NCBI RefSeq assembly: GCF_001517935.1
Contig: NZ_LOQF01000010.1
Coordinates: forward strand, 1-62,735
Direction of reading: 5' to 3'
DNA: 62,735 nt
Source of the DNA: Sneathia sanguinegens
Lineage (GTDB): Bacteria > Fusobacteriota > Fusobacteriia > Fusobacteriales > Leptotrichiaceae
The position numbers and the translations under genes were made by a program. Shown in pieces: positions 37,822-49,489 of this stretch (positions are counted from its first letter, which is position 1; each line of letters begins with the position of its first letter). The notes under the pieces are model-generated. The model was not told the DNA's origin and searched no databases. It saw nothing but the letters and a program-made list of their open reading frames with translations.

Positions 37822-38364
37822 CTAGAAAAATATTTTTTCTTGAATTTTAGCTTCAATTTCATCTTTTTTATGTTCAATTAAAGCTTCTAAAGTATAATTT
37901 TCATAAATACCATTTTTTTCTATTAAAAATCCTGTCTTTATTTTAGAACTTAAAACATATTCTCTTCCTAAATCTATTCCTTCATAAGTGCTTGGTATTA
38001 TTAACTTTTCATTAGCTTCTAATACTCTAGTTCCTAATGATTTATTTATGTATGCTTTCATTTCATCAGATGAAAGATTTTTAATTTTTTTATCTAATTC
38101 CTCAAAAATATATGCTATTGCTTCTTGTTTTGCTTGAAGTATAATATTTCTATATTTTAAAGCTGTAGCTGATTTTATTCTTTCCAATTCAGTTTTTTCT
38201 TTAACTTCATATTCTTTTTCTAAATTTTTAATAGCATTTTGAGCTTTGTTATCAGACTTAATTAAAATATCATCATATTGTTTTTTAGCATCATTGAGAA
38301 TTAATTTAGCTTTTTCATTAGCTTCATCTACTATTTTAGCTACTATTACTTCTAAATTTTCCAT
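37822..38364 (-). CDS. atpE: V-type ATP synthase subunit E (peripheral stalk)
   Basis: The 180-residue protein has a long N-terminal charged coiled coil (about 1-100, KIVDEANEKAKLILNDAKKQ) and a small C-terminal alpha/beta domain, the layout of V/A-type subunit E. With subunit H/G it forms the stator that holds the A3B3 head. The gene lies between K and C as in most bacterial V-ATPase operons. Confidence 0.92.
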   Translation of the reverse strand: MENLEVIVAKIVDEANEKAKLILNDAKKQYDDILIKSDNKAQNAIKNLEKEYEVKEKTELERIKSATALKYRNIILQAKQEAIAYIFEELDKKIKNLSSDEMKAYINKSLGTRVLEANEKLIIPSTYEGIDLGREYVLSSKIKTGFLIEKNGIYENYTLEALIEHKKDEIEAKIQEKIFF

Positions 38365-38380
38365 TTCTCTCCTCCGCTTC

Positions 38381-40775
<2,395 letters not shown>

Positions 40776-40784
40776 ATTAACACC

Positions 40785-41093
40785 TTACTTCAATAGGTCA
40801 GATAAAATTGCTTTCACAACTTCATTCCCATTTTCCTTAACATTTACCAATATTTCATTTGCTTTGCTCGTAGCATCTTGTATTTCTATACTTAATTCGT
40901 CCCTTAAATTTTTAGTACTAGAAGCTAATTTATCTCCCAATTCCTTTTTCTTACTCTCAATTTTTTCTGAATATATTAACTGAGCTTTATTGGTTGCTTC
41001 ATTAAGTATATCTTTTACCTTTTTGCTCGCATCAAGTACAATCTTTGCTGCTTGGTCTTCAGCTACCTTAATTTTGTCTAAGGCCTCCTTCAT
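40785..41093 (-). CDS. atpH: V-type ATP synthase subunit H/G (peripheral stalk)
   Basis: The 102-residue protein is almost entirely a charged coiled coil (ALDKIKVAEDQAAKIVLDASKKVKDI), the size and type of the bacterial V-type subunit that pairs with E (NtpF or AhaH; subunit G in other schemes). It is the first V-ATPase gene and starts 2 bases after the asd stop, which ties the ATPase genes to the aspartate-pathway genes in one transcript. Confidence 0.85.
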   Translation of the reverse strand: MKEALDKIKVAEDQAAKIVLDASKKVKDILNEATNKAQLIYSEKIESKKKELGDKLASSTKNLRDELSIEIQDATSKANEILVNVKENGNEVVKAILSDLLK

Positions 41094-41095
41094 AC

Positions 41096-42076
41096 CTACT
41101 CCTCCTTTTTCTTCAGAATTTCTTGTGCAATTTGTACAGCATTTGTTGCTGCCCCTTTTCTGATATTATCAGCTACTATCCACATATTAAGACCATACTC
41201 AACCGAAGAATCTCTTCTAATACGACCTACATAAGTTTCATCTTTACCTTCAACATATATAGGCATAGGATATTTACCTACTTCTACTATTACTCCTTCA
41301 GTATTTTTAAGTCCTTCTATTACATCTTCCAATTTAAAGTCCTTTTCTAATTCAACATTGACACTAACTCCATGTGAATATCTTACGGGTACTCTTACGC
41401 AAGTTGCTGTAACTTTCAAATTTGGAAGTTCTAATATCTTTCTTGATTCATCTATCATTTTTTGTTCTTCCTTTGTGTAACCTGAATCTAAAAATTTATC
41501 TATATATGGAATTAAATTAAAGGCTATTTTATCATCAAACTTTTGGCTAGGTAAACCTTGTAAATTATTTTCCAAATCTTCAAGTCCTTTCTTACCTGCA
41601 CCAGATACAGATTGATATGTAGAATATACTACTCTTTTTAAACCATAAGCATCTCTTAAAAATTTCAATGCTGGCATAACAGTTATAGTTGAACAATTAG
41701 GATTTGCTATAATTCCTTTTTCAGGTATTCTATTTTTATTTACTTCAGGAACTATTAGCTCTTTATCTTTATCCATTCTAAAACAACTACTATTATCAAT
41801 AACTATTGCTCCTTTTTTCACAAATTTAGGTGCAAAAACTCTTGATGTATCTGCTCCTGCTGAAAATAGAGCTATATCTATATCATTTGCTATATTTTCA
41901 TCAGTTAATTCAATTATTGTATATTCAGTATTATTATACAACATTTTTTTACCTTTTGATCTTTTTGAAGCGTAAAGGTATAGTTTATTTATTGGAAAAT
42001 TTCTCTCTTCTAAAACCTTTAACATTGTTCTTCCAACTAGACCCGTTGCTCCAACTACTGCTACATTTAACTTCAT
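41096..42076 (-). CDS. asd: Aspartate-semialdehyde dehydrogenase
   Basis: The 326-residue NADPH enzyme reduces aspartyl phosphate to aspartate semialdehyde. It shows the Rossmann motif AVVGATGLVGRTML, the active-site cysteine Cys128 in IIANPNCSTI, the SGAGKKGLEDLENN block, and the conserved RVPVRYSHGVSVNVE segment. It follows dapF (one-base overlap) and precedes the V-ATPase genes. With lysC, dapA and dapF it supplies the route from aspartate toward diaminopimelate. Confidence 0.97.
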   Translation of the reverse strand: MKLNVAVVGATGLVGRTMLKVLEERNFPINKLYLYASKRSKGKKMLYNNTEYTIIELTDENIANDIDIALFSAGADTSRVFAPKFVKKGAIVIDNSSCFRMDKDKELIVPEVNKNRIPEKGIIANPNCSTITVMPALKFLRDAYGLKRVVYSTYQSVSGAGKKGLEDLENNLQGLPSQKFDDKIAFNLIPYIDKFLDSGYTKEEQKMIDESRKILELPNLKVTATCVRVPVRYSHGVSVNVELEKDFKLEDVIEGLKNTEGVIVEVGKYPMPIYVEGKDETYVGRIRRDSSVEYGLNMWIVADNIRKGAATNAVQIAQEILKKKEE

Positions 42077-42807
42077 TATATTTCTCCTTCAAAAACTTTT
42101 TTTGCATCTCCTAACATATATATATCATCTTTTGAAATTGTTATTTCTAATACTCCGCCTAATAATTGTACCCTAACTTTTGGTTCAACCAAATTTTTTA
42201 AATTTGCTAAATATGCACTTGCACAAGCTCCTGTTCCACAAGCCAAAGTTATTCCAACACCTCTTTCATAGGTATACATTTGTATATTTTTTCTATCTTT
42301 TATATTTATCATATTTACATTAGTTCCCTTTGGAAATAGGTCTTTTCTATTTGACAAATCTTTTGCAATAATTTCTAATTCTTTAAGACTTTTATCAGCA
42401 ATTATTACACAATGTTCAGTTCCAGTATTTATACTATTTAATTTTAAATCTTTATAAGAATATTCTAAAAAATCTATCTTAGCCTTGCCCATATATACTT
42501 TATACTTATCATCAATTTTTTCTATTTCTTTGATTCCAGCTAAAGTATATATTTTGGTATAGGGTATTTTCTTTGAATATAGATAAGCTGCATAACAACG
42601 AATACCATTACCACACATCTTAGCACGACTACCATCTGCGTTAAAAAATTTCATATATGGCAAACCATCTTTATATGTATGAATAATTAAACCATCTGCT
42701 CCTATTCCAAAATGTCTATCACACAGCTCTTTTACTCTTTTTTCATCTATATCTTCATCTAATATTATGAAATCATTACCCAAGCCTTGATACTTTTCAA
42801 ATTTCAT
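42076..42807 (-). CDS. dapF: Diaminopimelate epimerase
   Basis: The 243-residue enzyme interconverts LL- and meso-diaminopimelate. Both catalytic cysteines are visible: Cys65 in AKMCGNGIRC and the second near residue 190 in LACGTGACAS. The N-terminal YQGLGNDFIILD and IGADGLI blocks are standard. It is slightly short compared with the usual 270-280 residues but has all motifs. It overlaps dapA by 4 bases and asd by 1. Its presence implies that meso-DAP (or a related diamino acid) is made; dapB and the acyl branch are not in this window. Confidence 0.96.
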   Translation of the reverse strand: MKFEKYQGLGNDFIILDEDIDEKRVKELCDRHFGIGADGLIIHTYKDGLPYMKFFNADGSRAKMCGNGIRCYAAYLYSKKIPYTKIYTLAGIKEIEKIDDKYKVYMGKAKIDFLEYSYKDLKLNSINTGTEHCVIIADKSLKELEIIAKDLSNRKDLFPKGTNVNMINIKDRKNIQMYTYERGVGITLACGTGACASAYLANLKNLVEPKVRVQLLGGVLEITISKDDIYMLGDAKKVFEGEI

Positions 42808-43670
42808 AAAAGTCCTTTCAACTTAAATAAATTCTTTAGTTTTTCTCTTGTTTTTGGTTCTGCACTAACCAAAGGAAGTCTAACTCTATTACTTGCAAGC
42901 CCTAAAATATCCATTGCTTCTTTAACTGTTACAGGATTTCCTTCTATGAATAAATTTCTACTTATATCATATAGATATTCATGCATTGCTTCCTTTTCTT
43001 CACCTTGTAAATTATAGAATTCTGAAACTTTTTTAGGTAAAATATTTGCTATAACTGATATTACCCCTCTGCAACCTACTGCACTCATAGGCATAATTAA
43101 ATGATCTTCTCCTGACAAAATATTGAAATTTTTTCTGCATAATTTTCTAATTTCTATCATTTGTTCTAGGCTACCACTAGCTTCTTTAACACCAACTATA
43201 TTAGGTATATGTGATAATTTTTCTATAGTTTCAGGTAATACATTAGATCCTGTTCTACCTGGAACATTATATATTATTAATGGTATATCCACAGCACTAC
43301 TTATTGCTTCATAATGAGCTTGTATTCCTCTTTGAGTTGGTTTATTATAGTAAGGACAAGTTGATAATACTGCATCAGCTCCCAATTCTTTACAAATTTT
43401 TGTCAATTCTATAGCTTTTTTAGTAGAATTAGCTCCTGCACCTGCTATAACTTGAACTCTTTTAGCAACCTTATCCACTACAGTTTTTATAACCTTCTTA
43501 TATTCTTCTTCACTTAATGTTGGTGTTTCCCCTGTAGTTCCACAAACGACTATACCAGAAATTCCATTTTCGACTTGGAATTCAACTAAATCTTCTAATT
43601 TTTCATAATCTACAGCATAATCTTCTTTAAATGGTGTAATTAATGCTGTATATGCTCCCTTAAATTCCAT
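42804..43670 (-). CDS. dapA: 4-hydroxy-tetrahydrodipicolinate synthase
   Basis: The 288-residue TIM-barrel aldolase condenses pyruvate with aspartate semialdehyde. Catalytic residues are in place: Thr45-Thr46 in CGTTGETPTL, Tyr134 in IIYNVPGRTG, and the Schiff-base Lys162 in VGVKEASGS. Neighbours lysC, dapF and asd favour this over the related neuraminate lyase. It starts 4 bases after the lysC stop. Confidence 0.97.
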   Translation of the reverse strand: MEFKGAYTALITPFKEDYAVDYEKLEDLVEFQVENGISGIVVCGTTGETPTLSEEEYKKVIKTVVDKVAKRVQVIAGAGANSTKKAIELTKICKELGADAVLSTCPYYNKPTQRGIQAHYEAISSAVDIPLIIYNVPGRTGSNVLPETIEKLSHIPNIVGVKEASGSLEQMIEIRKLCRKNFNILSGEDHLIMPMSAVGCRGVISVIANILPKKVSEFYNLQGEEKEAMHEYLYDISRNLFIEGNPVTVKEAMDILGLASNRVRLPLVSAEPKTREKLKNLFKLKGLL

Positions 43671-43674
43671 TATT

Positions 43675-44874
43675 TTATCCCCCTATTTTAAATTTTTGTG
43701 CAAGTAATTCTGCAACTTTCGTTGCTATATTTTCATTAACTATTAATGATATGCTAATTTCAGAAGTAGATATTTGATGGAAACTCAAATTATTATCCAT
43801 CAATATTTCAAATATCTTTGCTACTACACTACCATGTGTCATAATTCCTATTCCAACCAATGAAACCTTAGCAACATTTTTATTAATTAATACCTTAACA
43901 TCAGTTCCCATTTTTAAAGAAGAAAATAACTTATTTAATAAATTTTCATCTGTTCTTGCTGTTGTAAAAGCAATACTTCCATTTTCAGATATTACATCAT
44001 TTTGGCTTATTATATCTATATTTATTCCAAGTTCACTAACTTTTTTAAATATAGGCTCAAGATTTCTAGCATAAGTCGCTATACCATCTATTGTAACCAT
44101 CAAAGTATTTGAATTTACAGAAATACCAGTTATTTCTTGCTCTTCCATCTTACACTCCTTAACTATATTTGTTCCATTTTTTTCACCTAAGCTTTTTCCT
44201 ACATAAATAGGTACAGAATACTTATACCCCAATTCTATAGCTCTAGGTTCCATAACTCCTGCCCCAAGATAAGCAAGCTCCATCATTTCATTATATTGTA
44301 TAGTTTTTATCTTAGTTGCTTTTTCATAAATTCTAGGATCTATTCTATAGATACCATCAACATCTGTATAAATTTCACACTTACACTTCAAGGCTGCTGC
44401 CAAGGCTACTGCTGTTGTATCAGAACCTCCTCTACCTAAAGTAGTAACATCTCCCATACTATTTATACCTTGAAAACCTGCAACTACAACTATCTTCCCC
44501 TCTGAAAGTAATTTATCTATTTTATTTGTATTTATTGTTTCTATTATATTTTTAGTATGCACACCTTTTGTAATTATTGGAATTTGTTCTCCAGTTAATG
44601 ATATACTAGGAACTCCTATATTATTCAAAGCTATAGCTAAAAGAGCTATCGTTTGATTTTCACCTATAGACATTAATCTATCTAACTCTCGCAAATTAGG
44701 ATTTGTTGTAATTTCATGAGCCTTTGCTATCAAAGCATTTGTAGTTTTTCCCATAGCGGATACTACTACCACTATTTTTTCTCCACTTTCATAGATTTTT
44801 TTCAAATGCTTTGCAATATTTTCTATTTTTTCTATAGTTGCTACAGAAGAGCCTCCATATTTGTGAACTACCAT
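43675..44874 (-). CDS. lysC: Aspartate kinase
   Basis: The 399-residue kinase phosphorylates aspartate, the first step toward lysine/DAP, threonine and methionine. The amino-acid kinase domain (KYGGSSVATIEKI; VVVVSAMGKTTNALI; LGRGGSDTTAVALAAAL; TDVDGIYRIDPR) is followed by two ACT domains (about 265-399) ending in STSEISISLIVNE, which normally allow feedback control by lysine or threonine. The ribosome site AAGG precedes the ATG. No lysine riboswitch is seen; the gene is inside a long operon. Confidence 0.97.
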   Translation of the reverse strand: MVVHKYGGSSVATIEKIENIAKHLKKIYESGEKIVVVVSAMGKTTNALIAKAHEITTNPNLRELDRLMSIGENQTIALLAIALNNIGVPSISLTGEQIPIITKGVHTKNIIETINTNKIDKLLSEGKIVVVAGFQGINSMGDVTTLGRGGSDTTAVALAAALKCKCEIYTDVDGIYRIDPRIYEKATKIKTIQYNEMMELAYLGAGVMEPRAIELGYKYSVPIYVGKSLGEKNGTNIVKECKMEEQEITGISVNSNTLMVTIDGIATYARNLEPIFKKVSELGINIDIISQNDVISENGSIAFTTARTDENLLNKLFSSLKMGTDVKVLINKNVAKVSLVGIGIMTHGSVVAKIFEILMDNNLSFHQISTSEISISLIVNENIATKVAELLAQKFKIGG

Positions 44875-44877
44875 ATC

Positions 44878-46296
44878 TTACCTTTCTATATCTGCTTCTA
44901 CTTCTATACTCTTAGTTAATTTTATTGGCAATGAACTAAATGACTTATCCATATTTTTTATTTCTTTTATACTTGTAATTTGATAAGCTTTAAAGTTTTT
45001 TAATTTTTCTATAGCATTTTCTAAAGCTTTAATATATATATCCTTGTCATCTATTTCATAATATACACTTATATTATCCAAGTTCATTTTACCTAATTCA
45101 ATAAATATTTCATTTAATTTTTCCATATCTTTAACCTTAGCAGTTAAAATATGTGATAAAAACATTTTTTCCTTGTTATTTCTTATATTTTTAATACTTT
45201 GATTATTTATCACCAAATTAACTCCATTTGCCTTGAATTCTTTTATTATATTTTCTGCCTTTTTAACTGCCTTATCTCTTGTATTAGCTTCCACCTTCAA
45301 TTTGTCTATATTGGTTAATAAATATCTTATATTTTTTATTTCAGTTGGTTTTAATTCTAGTGTGGTTATTTGTTCTATTTCATCTGAGTATGACTTATAG
45401 TATTCATAACTTTTTGTTTTAAAACCATATGCTTTTAATTTTTCAACTAAATTATCATCATTAACTTCTACTGTAATATTTGCATTACTAGCATCAACAT
45501 ATTCACTAGCATGTCCATATACTTTTATTTTACCATTTAATTTTTTATATGAATTATTTTTCAAAATATATTCTACTTTTGAATTTACTATAGTGTTTTT
45601 ATTTGGAACTTGTATATTACTATCCATTGCTTTGTAATACATTGGGAAAATATTTCCAATATTTTCATTATTCAATTCACTTAAAACAAAATTTTTGTCA
45701 TCAAAGCTATATTTCAATAAATCTGATATTTTTTTTGCCTTTTCTTTTGTATTATAAAGGATATCATTATATGGAACATTACCATTATCATATAAATATT
45801 CCGGATTATTTATATCTAATTTATACTTTTTACAAAGATCAATAATCTCATTTATTTCCTTTAAATTTTTAACTTTAATTAGATAATTCTTATACACCTT
45901 AGGTTCATTTGAATAAATTTTTTCCATATTAAAACTTACTAATTTAATATTTTTTAATTTTTCTACTTCCTTTAGCATCTTTTCTATAACTTCTTTTTTT
46001 GTATTAGCTTTAGTTTCAAAAAGCATATCGTATTTTTTGTTAAAAACCACACTTAGCTTATATCCTTCTACTTTTTTTTCATAAATATTTGAAAAATTTA
46101 GAAATTTAAAATCTGTAGAATATTTTTCCAAGTTTTTTGAAAAATTAGATATATCTTCTTCTTTTTTATTAGATATTTTTATCAAAGCTTCTTTAGGCTT
46201 TTCATTAATATTCGCATCTTGAAATAGGGTTAATTTTATTTCATTTGAAAATGTCAAAAATTGTACTAAACTCACTAAAAATAGCATTTTTTTCAT
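44878..46296 (-). CDS. Exported protein with two SIMPL-like (DUF541) halves
   Basis: The 472-residue product has a signal peptide (1 to about 17) and looks like a doubled SIMPL/DUF541 protein. The second half begins LNGKIKVYGHASEYVDASNANITVEV, close to the family's opening beta strands, and each half holds long helices with lysine-rich KAxKKAE segments. SIMPL proteins form periplasmic or surface assemblies of poorly known role. It overlaps the AtpZ-like gene upstream by 4 bases and precedes lysC by 3. The family call rests on pattern only. Confidence 0.55.
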   Translation of the reverse strand: MKKMLFLVSLVQFLTFSNEIKLTLFQDANINEKPKEALIKISNKKEEDISNFSKNLEKYSTDFKFLNFSNIYEKKVEGYKLSVVFNKKYDMLFETKANTKKEVIEKMLKEVEKLKNIKLVSFNMEKIYSNEPKVYKNYLIKVKNLKEINEIIDLCKKYKLDINNPEYLYDNGNVPYNDILYNTKEKAKKISDLLKYSFDDKNFVLSELNNENIGNIFPMYYKAMDSNIQVPNKNTIVNSKVEYILKNNSYKKLNGKIKVYGHASEYVDASNANITVEVNDDNLVEKLKAYGFKTKSYEYYKSYSDEIEQITTLELKPTEIKNIRYLLTNIDKLKVEANTRDKAVKKAENIIKEFKANGVNLVINNQSIKNIRNNKEKMFLSHILTAKVKDMEKLNEIFIELGKMNLDNISVYYEIDDKDIYIKALENAIEKLKNFKAYQITSIKEIKNMDKSFSSLPIKLTKSIEVEADIER

Positions 46297-46637
46297 TTTT
46301 TATGCCCTCCAATTTCTTTAAATAAAGACCAATAACCAGTCAAAATACCTAAAACAATCAAAACAATCAATAATACTGGTTTACTTTTTAAAAAATAGTA
46401 TTTAACCAAGATATAGTATATTGTTAATAATAAGATGCAGGGTGCTGTTAAAGTATAAATAAAACCTGTTGCTGTAGTAAAATATTTTGTAAATTTACTA
46501 ATTTTTATTTTTTTCTTTTCATGACCATCTTCATCAAAATTCTTTTCATCCTTTGGTAAAAAACTAATACTCTCAACTAAGTCTGAATATTCTGAATCAT
46601 TTAACTTTTTTAAATCGTCATCTAATTTTTTTTTCAT
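46293..46637 (-). CDS. AtpZ/AtpI-like small membrane protein
   Basis: The 114-residue protein has a charged cytosolic N-terminal half (about 1-50) and two membrane helices (about 53-78 and 85-105), ending PVLLIVLIVLGILTGYWSLFKEIGG. That second helix resembles AtpZ/AtpI, small hairpin proteins found with F-type ATP synthases. Here it lies in the same operon as a V-type ATPase but separated by the aspartate-pathway genes. The similarity is suggestive, not certain; it could be an unrelated two-helix protein. Confidence 0.5.
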   Translation of the reverse strand: MKKKLDDDLKKLNDSEYSDLVESISFLPKDEKNFDEDGHEKKKIKISKFTKYFTTATGFIYTLTAPCILLLTIYYILVKYYFLKSKPVLLIVLIVLGILTGYWSLFKEIGGHKK

Positions 46638-47329
46638 ATTTCTCTTTTCTTTGCAATTACAAAAATTCTTGCTTCTCCATATTTTGAATTCTTTGCCACA
46701 TCATATAGAATATATGAATTATTATTTAAAACTTCTATAATTTCTTCCATTTCATAAATATATTTCGTATAATGTTCTACATATTTTTTATATAGTTCTC
46801 CTTGTTTTATAAATAAATCTATATCTATATTATGAATATTCTTCTTTTTCTTTTCATGTCTCCATATTGCTGTATAATTTTCTTCTTCGTCTATGAACAA
46901 ATCATTTTCAAAAATTTCGTCAAATATTTCTTCACTAACTATATCAAAAATTAAAATTCCATTATTATCTTGCATTTGAGAACAATGTTTAATAAAAGAA
47001 GAAAAATCTTTTAAATAATTAACAGTATCAAAATTACACATTATATACTTGAATTTTTTATCTAATTTATTTTTTTGTATATCTACGCAAAAATATGGAA
47101 TTTGACTAGCTTTTTTTCTTGCTACTTCAAGCATAGACTTAGATATATCTAAACCTATTATATCAAAACCATCTTCATAAAATAGCTTAGTTAAGCTAGC
47201 CGTTCCACAACCTATATCTAATATATTTCCTTTTTTTATATATTTTCTTAAAAATTTATACCATGAATTATAGTCTACATCTTTTGTAAATTCATCATAT
47301 ATTCTTGCAAAATCGTCATGCATTAGCAT
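46634..47329 (-). CDS. SAM-dependent methyltransferase
   Basis: The 231-residue protein is a class I methyltransferase of the small-molecule type: motif I is NILDIGCGTASLTKLFYEDG, motif II IIGLDISKSMLEVARKK, and the later FKYIMCNFDTVNYL and LIFDIVSEE blocks complete the core. The substrate is unknown. Two starts are possible (ATG at 47329 or at 47323); the gene overlaps the glmM stop by a few bases either way. It is cotranscribed with glmM. Confidence 0.9.
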   Translation of the reverse strand: MLMHDDFARIYDEFTKDVDYNSWYKFLRKYIKKGNILDIGCGTASLTKLFYEDGFDIIGLDISKSMLEVARKKASQIPYFCVDIQKNKLDKKFKYIMCNFDTVNYLKDFSSFIKHCSQMQDNNGILIFDIVSEEIFDEIFENDLFIDEEENYTAIWRHEKKKKNIHNIDIDLFIKQGELYKKYVEHYTKYIYEMEEIIEVLNNNSYILYDVAKNSKYGEARIFVIAKKREI

Positions 47330-48687
47330 AACTCATTTCTAACTACATCACTTAATTCTTTTACATACTTATCAACTAATTTTTGTTCTTTAGCTTCAAC
47401 CATTACTCTTATCAATGATTCAGTTCCTGATGGTCTAACTAAAATTCTTCCAACTCCAGTTAATTCTTCGCTAGCCTTCTTTATTGCATTGATTATTACT
47501 TCATTTTCATGCCATGTTAGCTTCTTTTCTTTTGCAACTTGTATATTTTCCATTTTTTGAGGCCATAATGTTATTTTTTCTACTAATTCGCTTAATTTTT
47601 TCTTTGATTCTATTACAGCTTGAACTAATTGTATTGATGATAAAATTCCGTCCCCTGTTGTATTATGGTCAAGCATTATTATATGTCCAGATTGTTCTCC
47701 ACCTAAGTTTAGTGATTGTTGTTGCATTTTTTCTAGTACATATCTGTCGCCTACATTTGATCTTACTAATCTTATTCCTTTTTTATGTAAATATTTTTCA
47801 AAGCCCATATTACTTAGTACTGTTGTTACTACAGTGTTTGAATTAAGTAATCCACGTTTTTTAAGATTCATTGCAATTATTGCTATTGTTAAATCTCCAT
47901 CTATTATATTACCTTTTTCATCAACAGCTATTAATCTATCTGCATCACCATCATATGCAAGACCTATATTAGCTTTGTATAATTTAACCATTTCTTGTAA
48001 TAGTTGTGGATGTGTTGAACCACAGTTAACATTAATATTCTTCCCATTTGGAATATTATTAATAACTATTACATCTGCTCCCAAGCCTTGGAAAACCTTT
48101 GCTGCCACACGGTATGCTGCTCCATTTGCTGTATCTATAACTATCTTAAAGCCATTGAATTTTATATGTGCTGTACTTCTTAAAAATCTTCTATACATCT
48201 TCATATCGTCTTCAACGAAGATAAATCTACCTAATCTTTCTGCTGGAACTAGATTTTGCATCATTAATTCTTTATTATCCATATATCCTTCTAATTCTTC
48301 TTCTATTTCATCTGGTAATTTGAATCCATCACTACTGAATATTTTTATACCATTATCTTTTATAGGATTATGTGAAGCTGATATCATAACACCTGCATCA
48401 ACACCTTTTACTCTTGTTAAATAGCTTATCCCTGGTGTAGGTAAAACTCCAACGAAGTCAATATTTACTCCAATTGCAGTAAGTCCTGCTGAAAATGCAG
48501 ATCTTATCATATATCCTGATATTCTTGTATCTGTTCCTAATACTATTTTAGGTTTAACATCCTTATTCTTATTATTCTTGTTTAAATAATATCCTAATGC
48601 TAGTCCCAATCTTGTAACAAGTTCTATATTCAAATCTTTATTTGCTTCTCCTCTAATACCATCTGTACCGAAATATTTTCTACTCAT
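47323..48687 (-). CDS. glmM: Phosphoglucosamine mutase
   Basis: The 454-residue enzyme converts glucosamine-6-phosphate to glucosamine-1-phosphate for peptidoglycan and lipopolysaccharide precursors. The start MSRKYFGTDGIRGEAN is diagnostic for GlmM. The phosphoserine loop is ISASHNPIKDNGIKIF (active Ser105), the metal loop DGDADR, the sugar loop GGEQSGHI, and the phosphate loop RPSGTESLIRVMVEA. It overlaps the XRE regulator gene by 4 bases. Confidence 0.97.
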   Translation of the reverse strand: MSRKYFGTDGIRGEANKDLNIELVTRLGLALGYYLNKNNKNKDVKPKIVLGTDTRISGYMIRSAFSAGLTAIGVNIDFVGVLPTPGISYLTRVKGVDAGVMISASHNPIKDNGIKIFSSDGFKLPDEIEEELEGYMDNKELMMQNLVPAERLGRFIFVEDDMKMYRRFLRSTAHIKFNGFKIVIDTANGAAYRVAAKVFQGLGADVIVINNIPNGKNINVNCGSTHPQLLQEMVKLYKANIGLAYDGDADRLIAVDEKGNIIDGDLTIAIIAMNLKKRGLLNSNTVVTTVLSNMGFEKYLHKKGIRLVRSNVGDRYVLEKMQQQSLNLGGEQSGHIIMLDHNTTGDGILSSIQLVQAVIESKKKLSELVEKITLWPQKMENIQVAKEKKLTWHENEVIINAIKKASEELTGVGRILVRPSGTESLIRVMVEAKEQKLVDKYVKELSDVVRNELC

Positions 48688-49253
48688 TTTTTTACCCTCC
48701 TAATGATATATTCTAATATATATTCTATAGATATTTCTTTAACTATTTTTATTTCATCACTTTCTAAAATATAGCTATCATTTACCTGTTTTACTTTATA
48801 TAGCTTATCAGCTATTAAACAATAGCTATTATTTAAATTTTCATTTGTATATTTTTTAAAAGCTAAAATATCACCTTTAACAAAATCAAAAATATCAAAG
48901 TCAATATTAACAAAAAGGCTTAAATTGGTTAATGTATTAAATAAATTTCCTCCTCTAGAGTAAATTTTTTCACTACCATCACTTTTTAAGCCCTCCTTAG
49001 TTAATATTTTTTTTATTAGCTCATAGTTTTTAGCTTTTAAGCGTTCTTTTTCATAAGCTTTTAATTGTTCTCTGTCTTCACCTTCTATACCAAGTGAAAT
49101 AATCAATTTATTTAAAAGATTTTTAGAAGCTTTTCTTTTATCATTCATAATATTGCTCAGATATTGTGGACTTATTCCCAAAAGCTTAGCTAAATCATCT
49201 CTTTTTATTTTTTTCTTTATATATTTTTTTAAAATATTACCTGTAGTTTGCAT
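48684..49253 (-). CDS. XRE-family regulator with a C-terminal S24-like domain
   Basis: The 189-residue protein opens with a helix-turn-helix (about 13-45: IKRDDLAKLLGISPQYLSNIMNDKRKAS). The C-terminal half (FDIFDFVKGDILAFKKYTNENLNNSYC...YKVKQVNDSYILESD) has the strand order of the LexA/CI S24 fold, but I see no clear Ser-Lys protease pair. It overlaps glmM and shares a TAATG junction with the DUF1858 gene, so it is cotranscribed with cell-envelope genes and may sense an envelope or cytosolic signal. Its targets are unknown. Confidence 0.75.
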   Translation of the reverse strand: MQTTGNILKKYIKKKIKRDDLAKLLGISPQYLSNIMNDKRKASKNLLNKLIISLGIEGEDREQLKAYEKERLKAKNYELIKKILTKEGLKSDGSEKIYSRGGNLFNTLTNLSLFVNIDFDIFDFVKGDILAFKKYTNENLNNSYCLIADKLYKVKQVNDSYILESDEIKIVKEISIEYILEYIIRRVKK

Positions 49254-49480
49254 TAATAATCAAGTTCTCCATTTTCCTGCATTTCTATTAGCATATTTAT
49301 TTCATCTATAACTATATCTGGATCTAAACCATGTACAGCTATACCTTCATATACTGTTTCCATTTCAGAAATGAAACAACCTGTGCAACCTAGTCCATAT
49401 CTCATCAATACTTCTGTTATTATGGGATATTTTTCGACAGCTTCTAATATACTCATATCACCTGTAACTCTTTTTTCCAT
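49253..49480 (-). CDS. DUF1858 domain protein
   Basis: The 75-residue protein is a stand-alone DUF1858/hybrid-cluster-associated redox disulfide domain: TGDMSILEAVEKYPIITEVL, then GLGCTGCFISEMETVYEGIAVHGLD with the paired CxxC cysteines. Such domains are thought to have redox or metal roles, often in anaerobes. It lies 9 bases after the YitT gene and shares a TAATG junction with the XRE gene. Confidence 0.9.
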   Translation of the reverse strand: MEKRVTGDMSILEAVEKYPIITEVLMRYGLGCTGCFISEMETVYEGIAVHGLDPDIVIDEINMLIEMQENGELDY

Positions 49481-49489
49481 AAAAACCTC

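Noticed and set aside
42804-43670. N-acetylneuraminate lyase instead of DapA
   Set aside because: The TTGE, YNVPGRTG and VKEASGS residues and the lysC/dapF/asd neighbours fit DapA.
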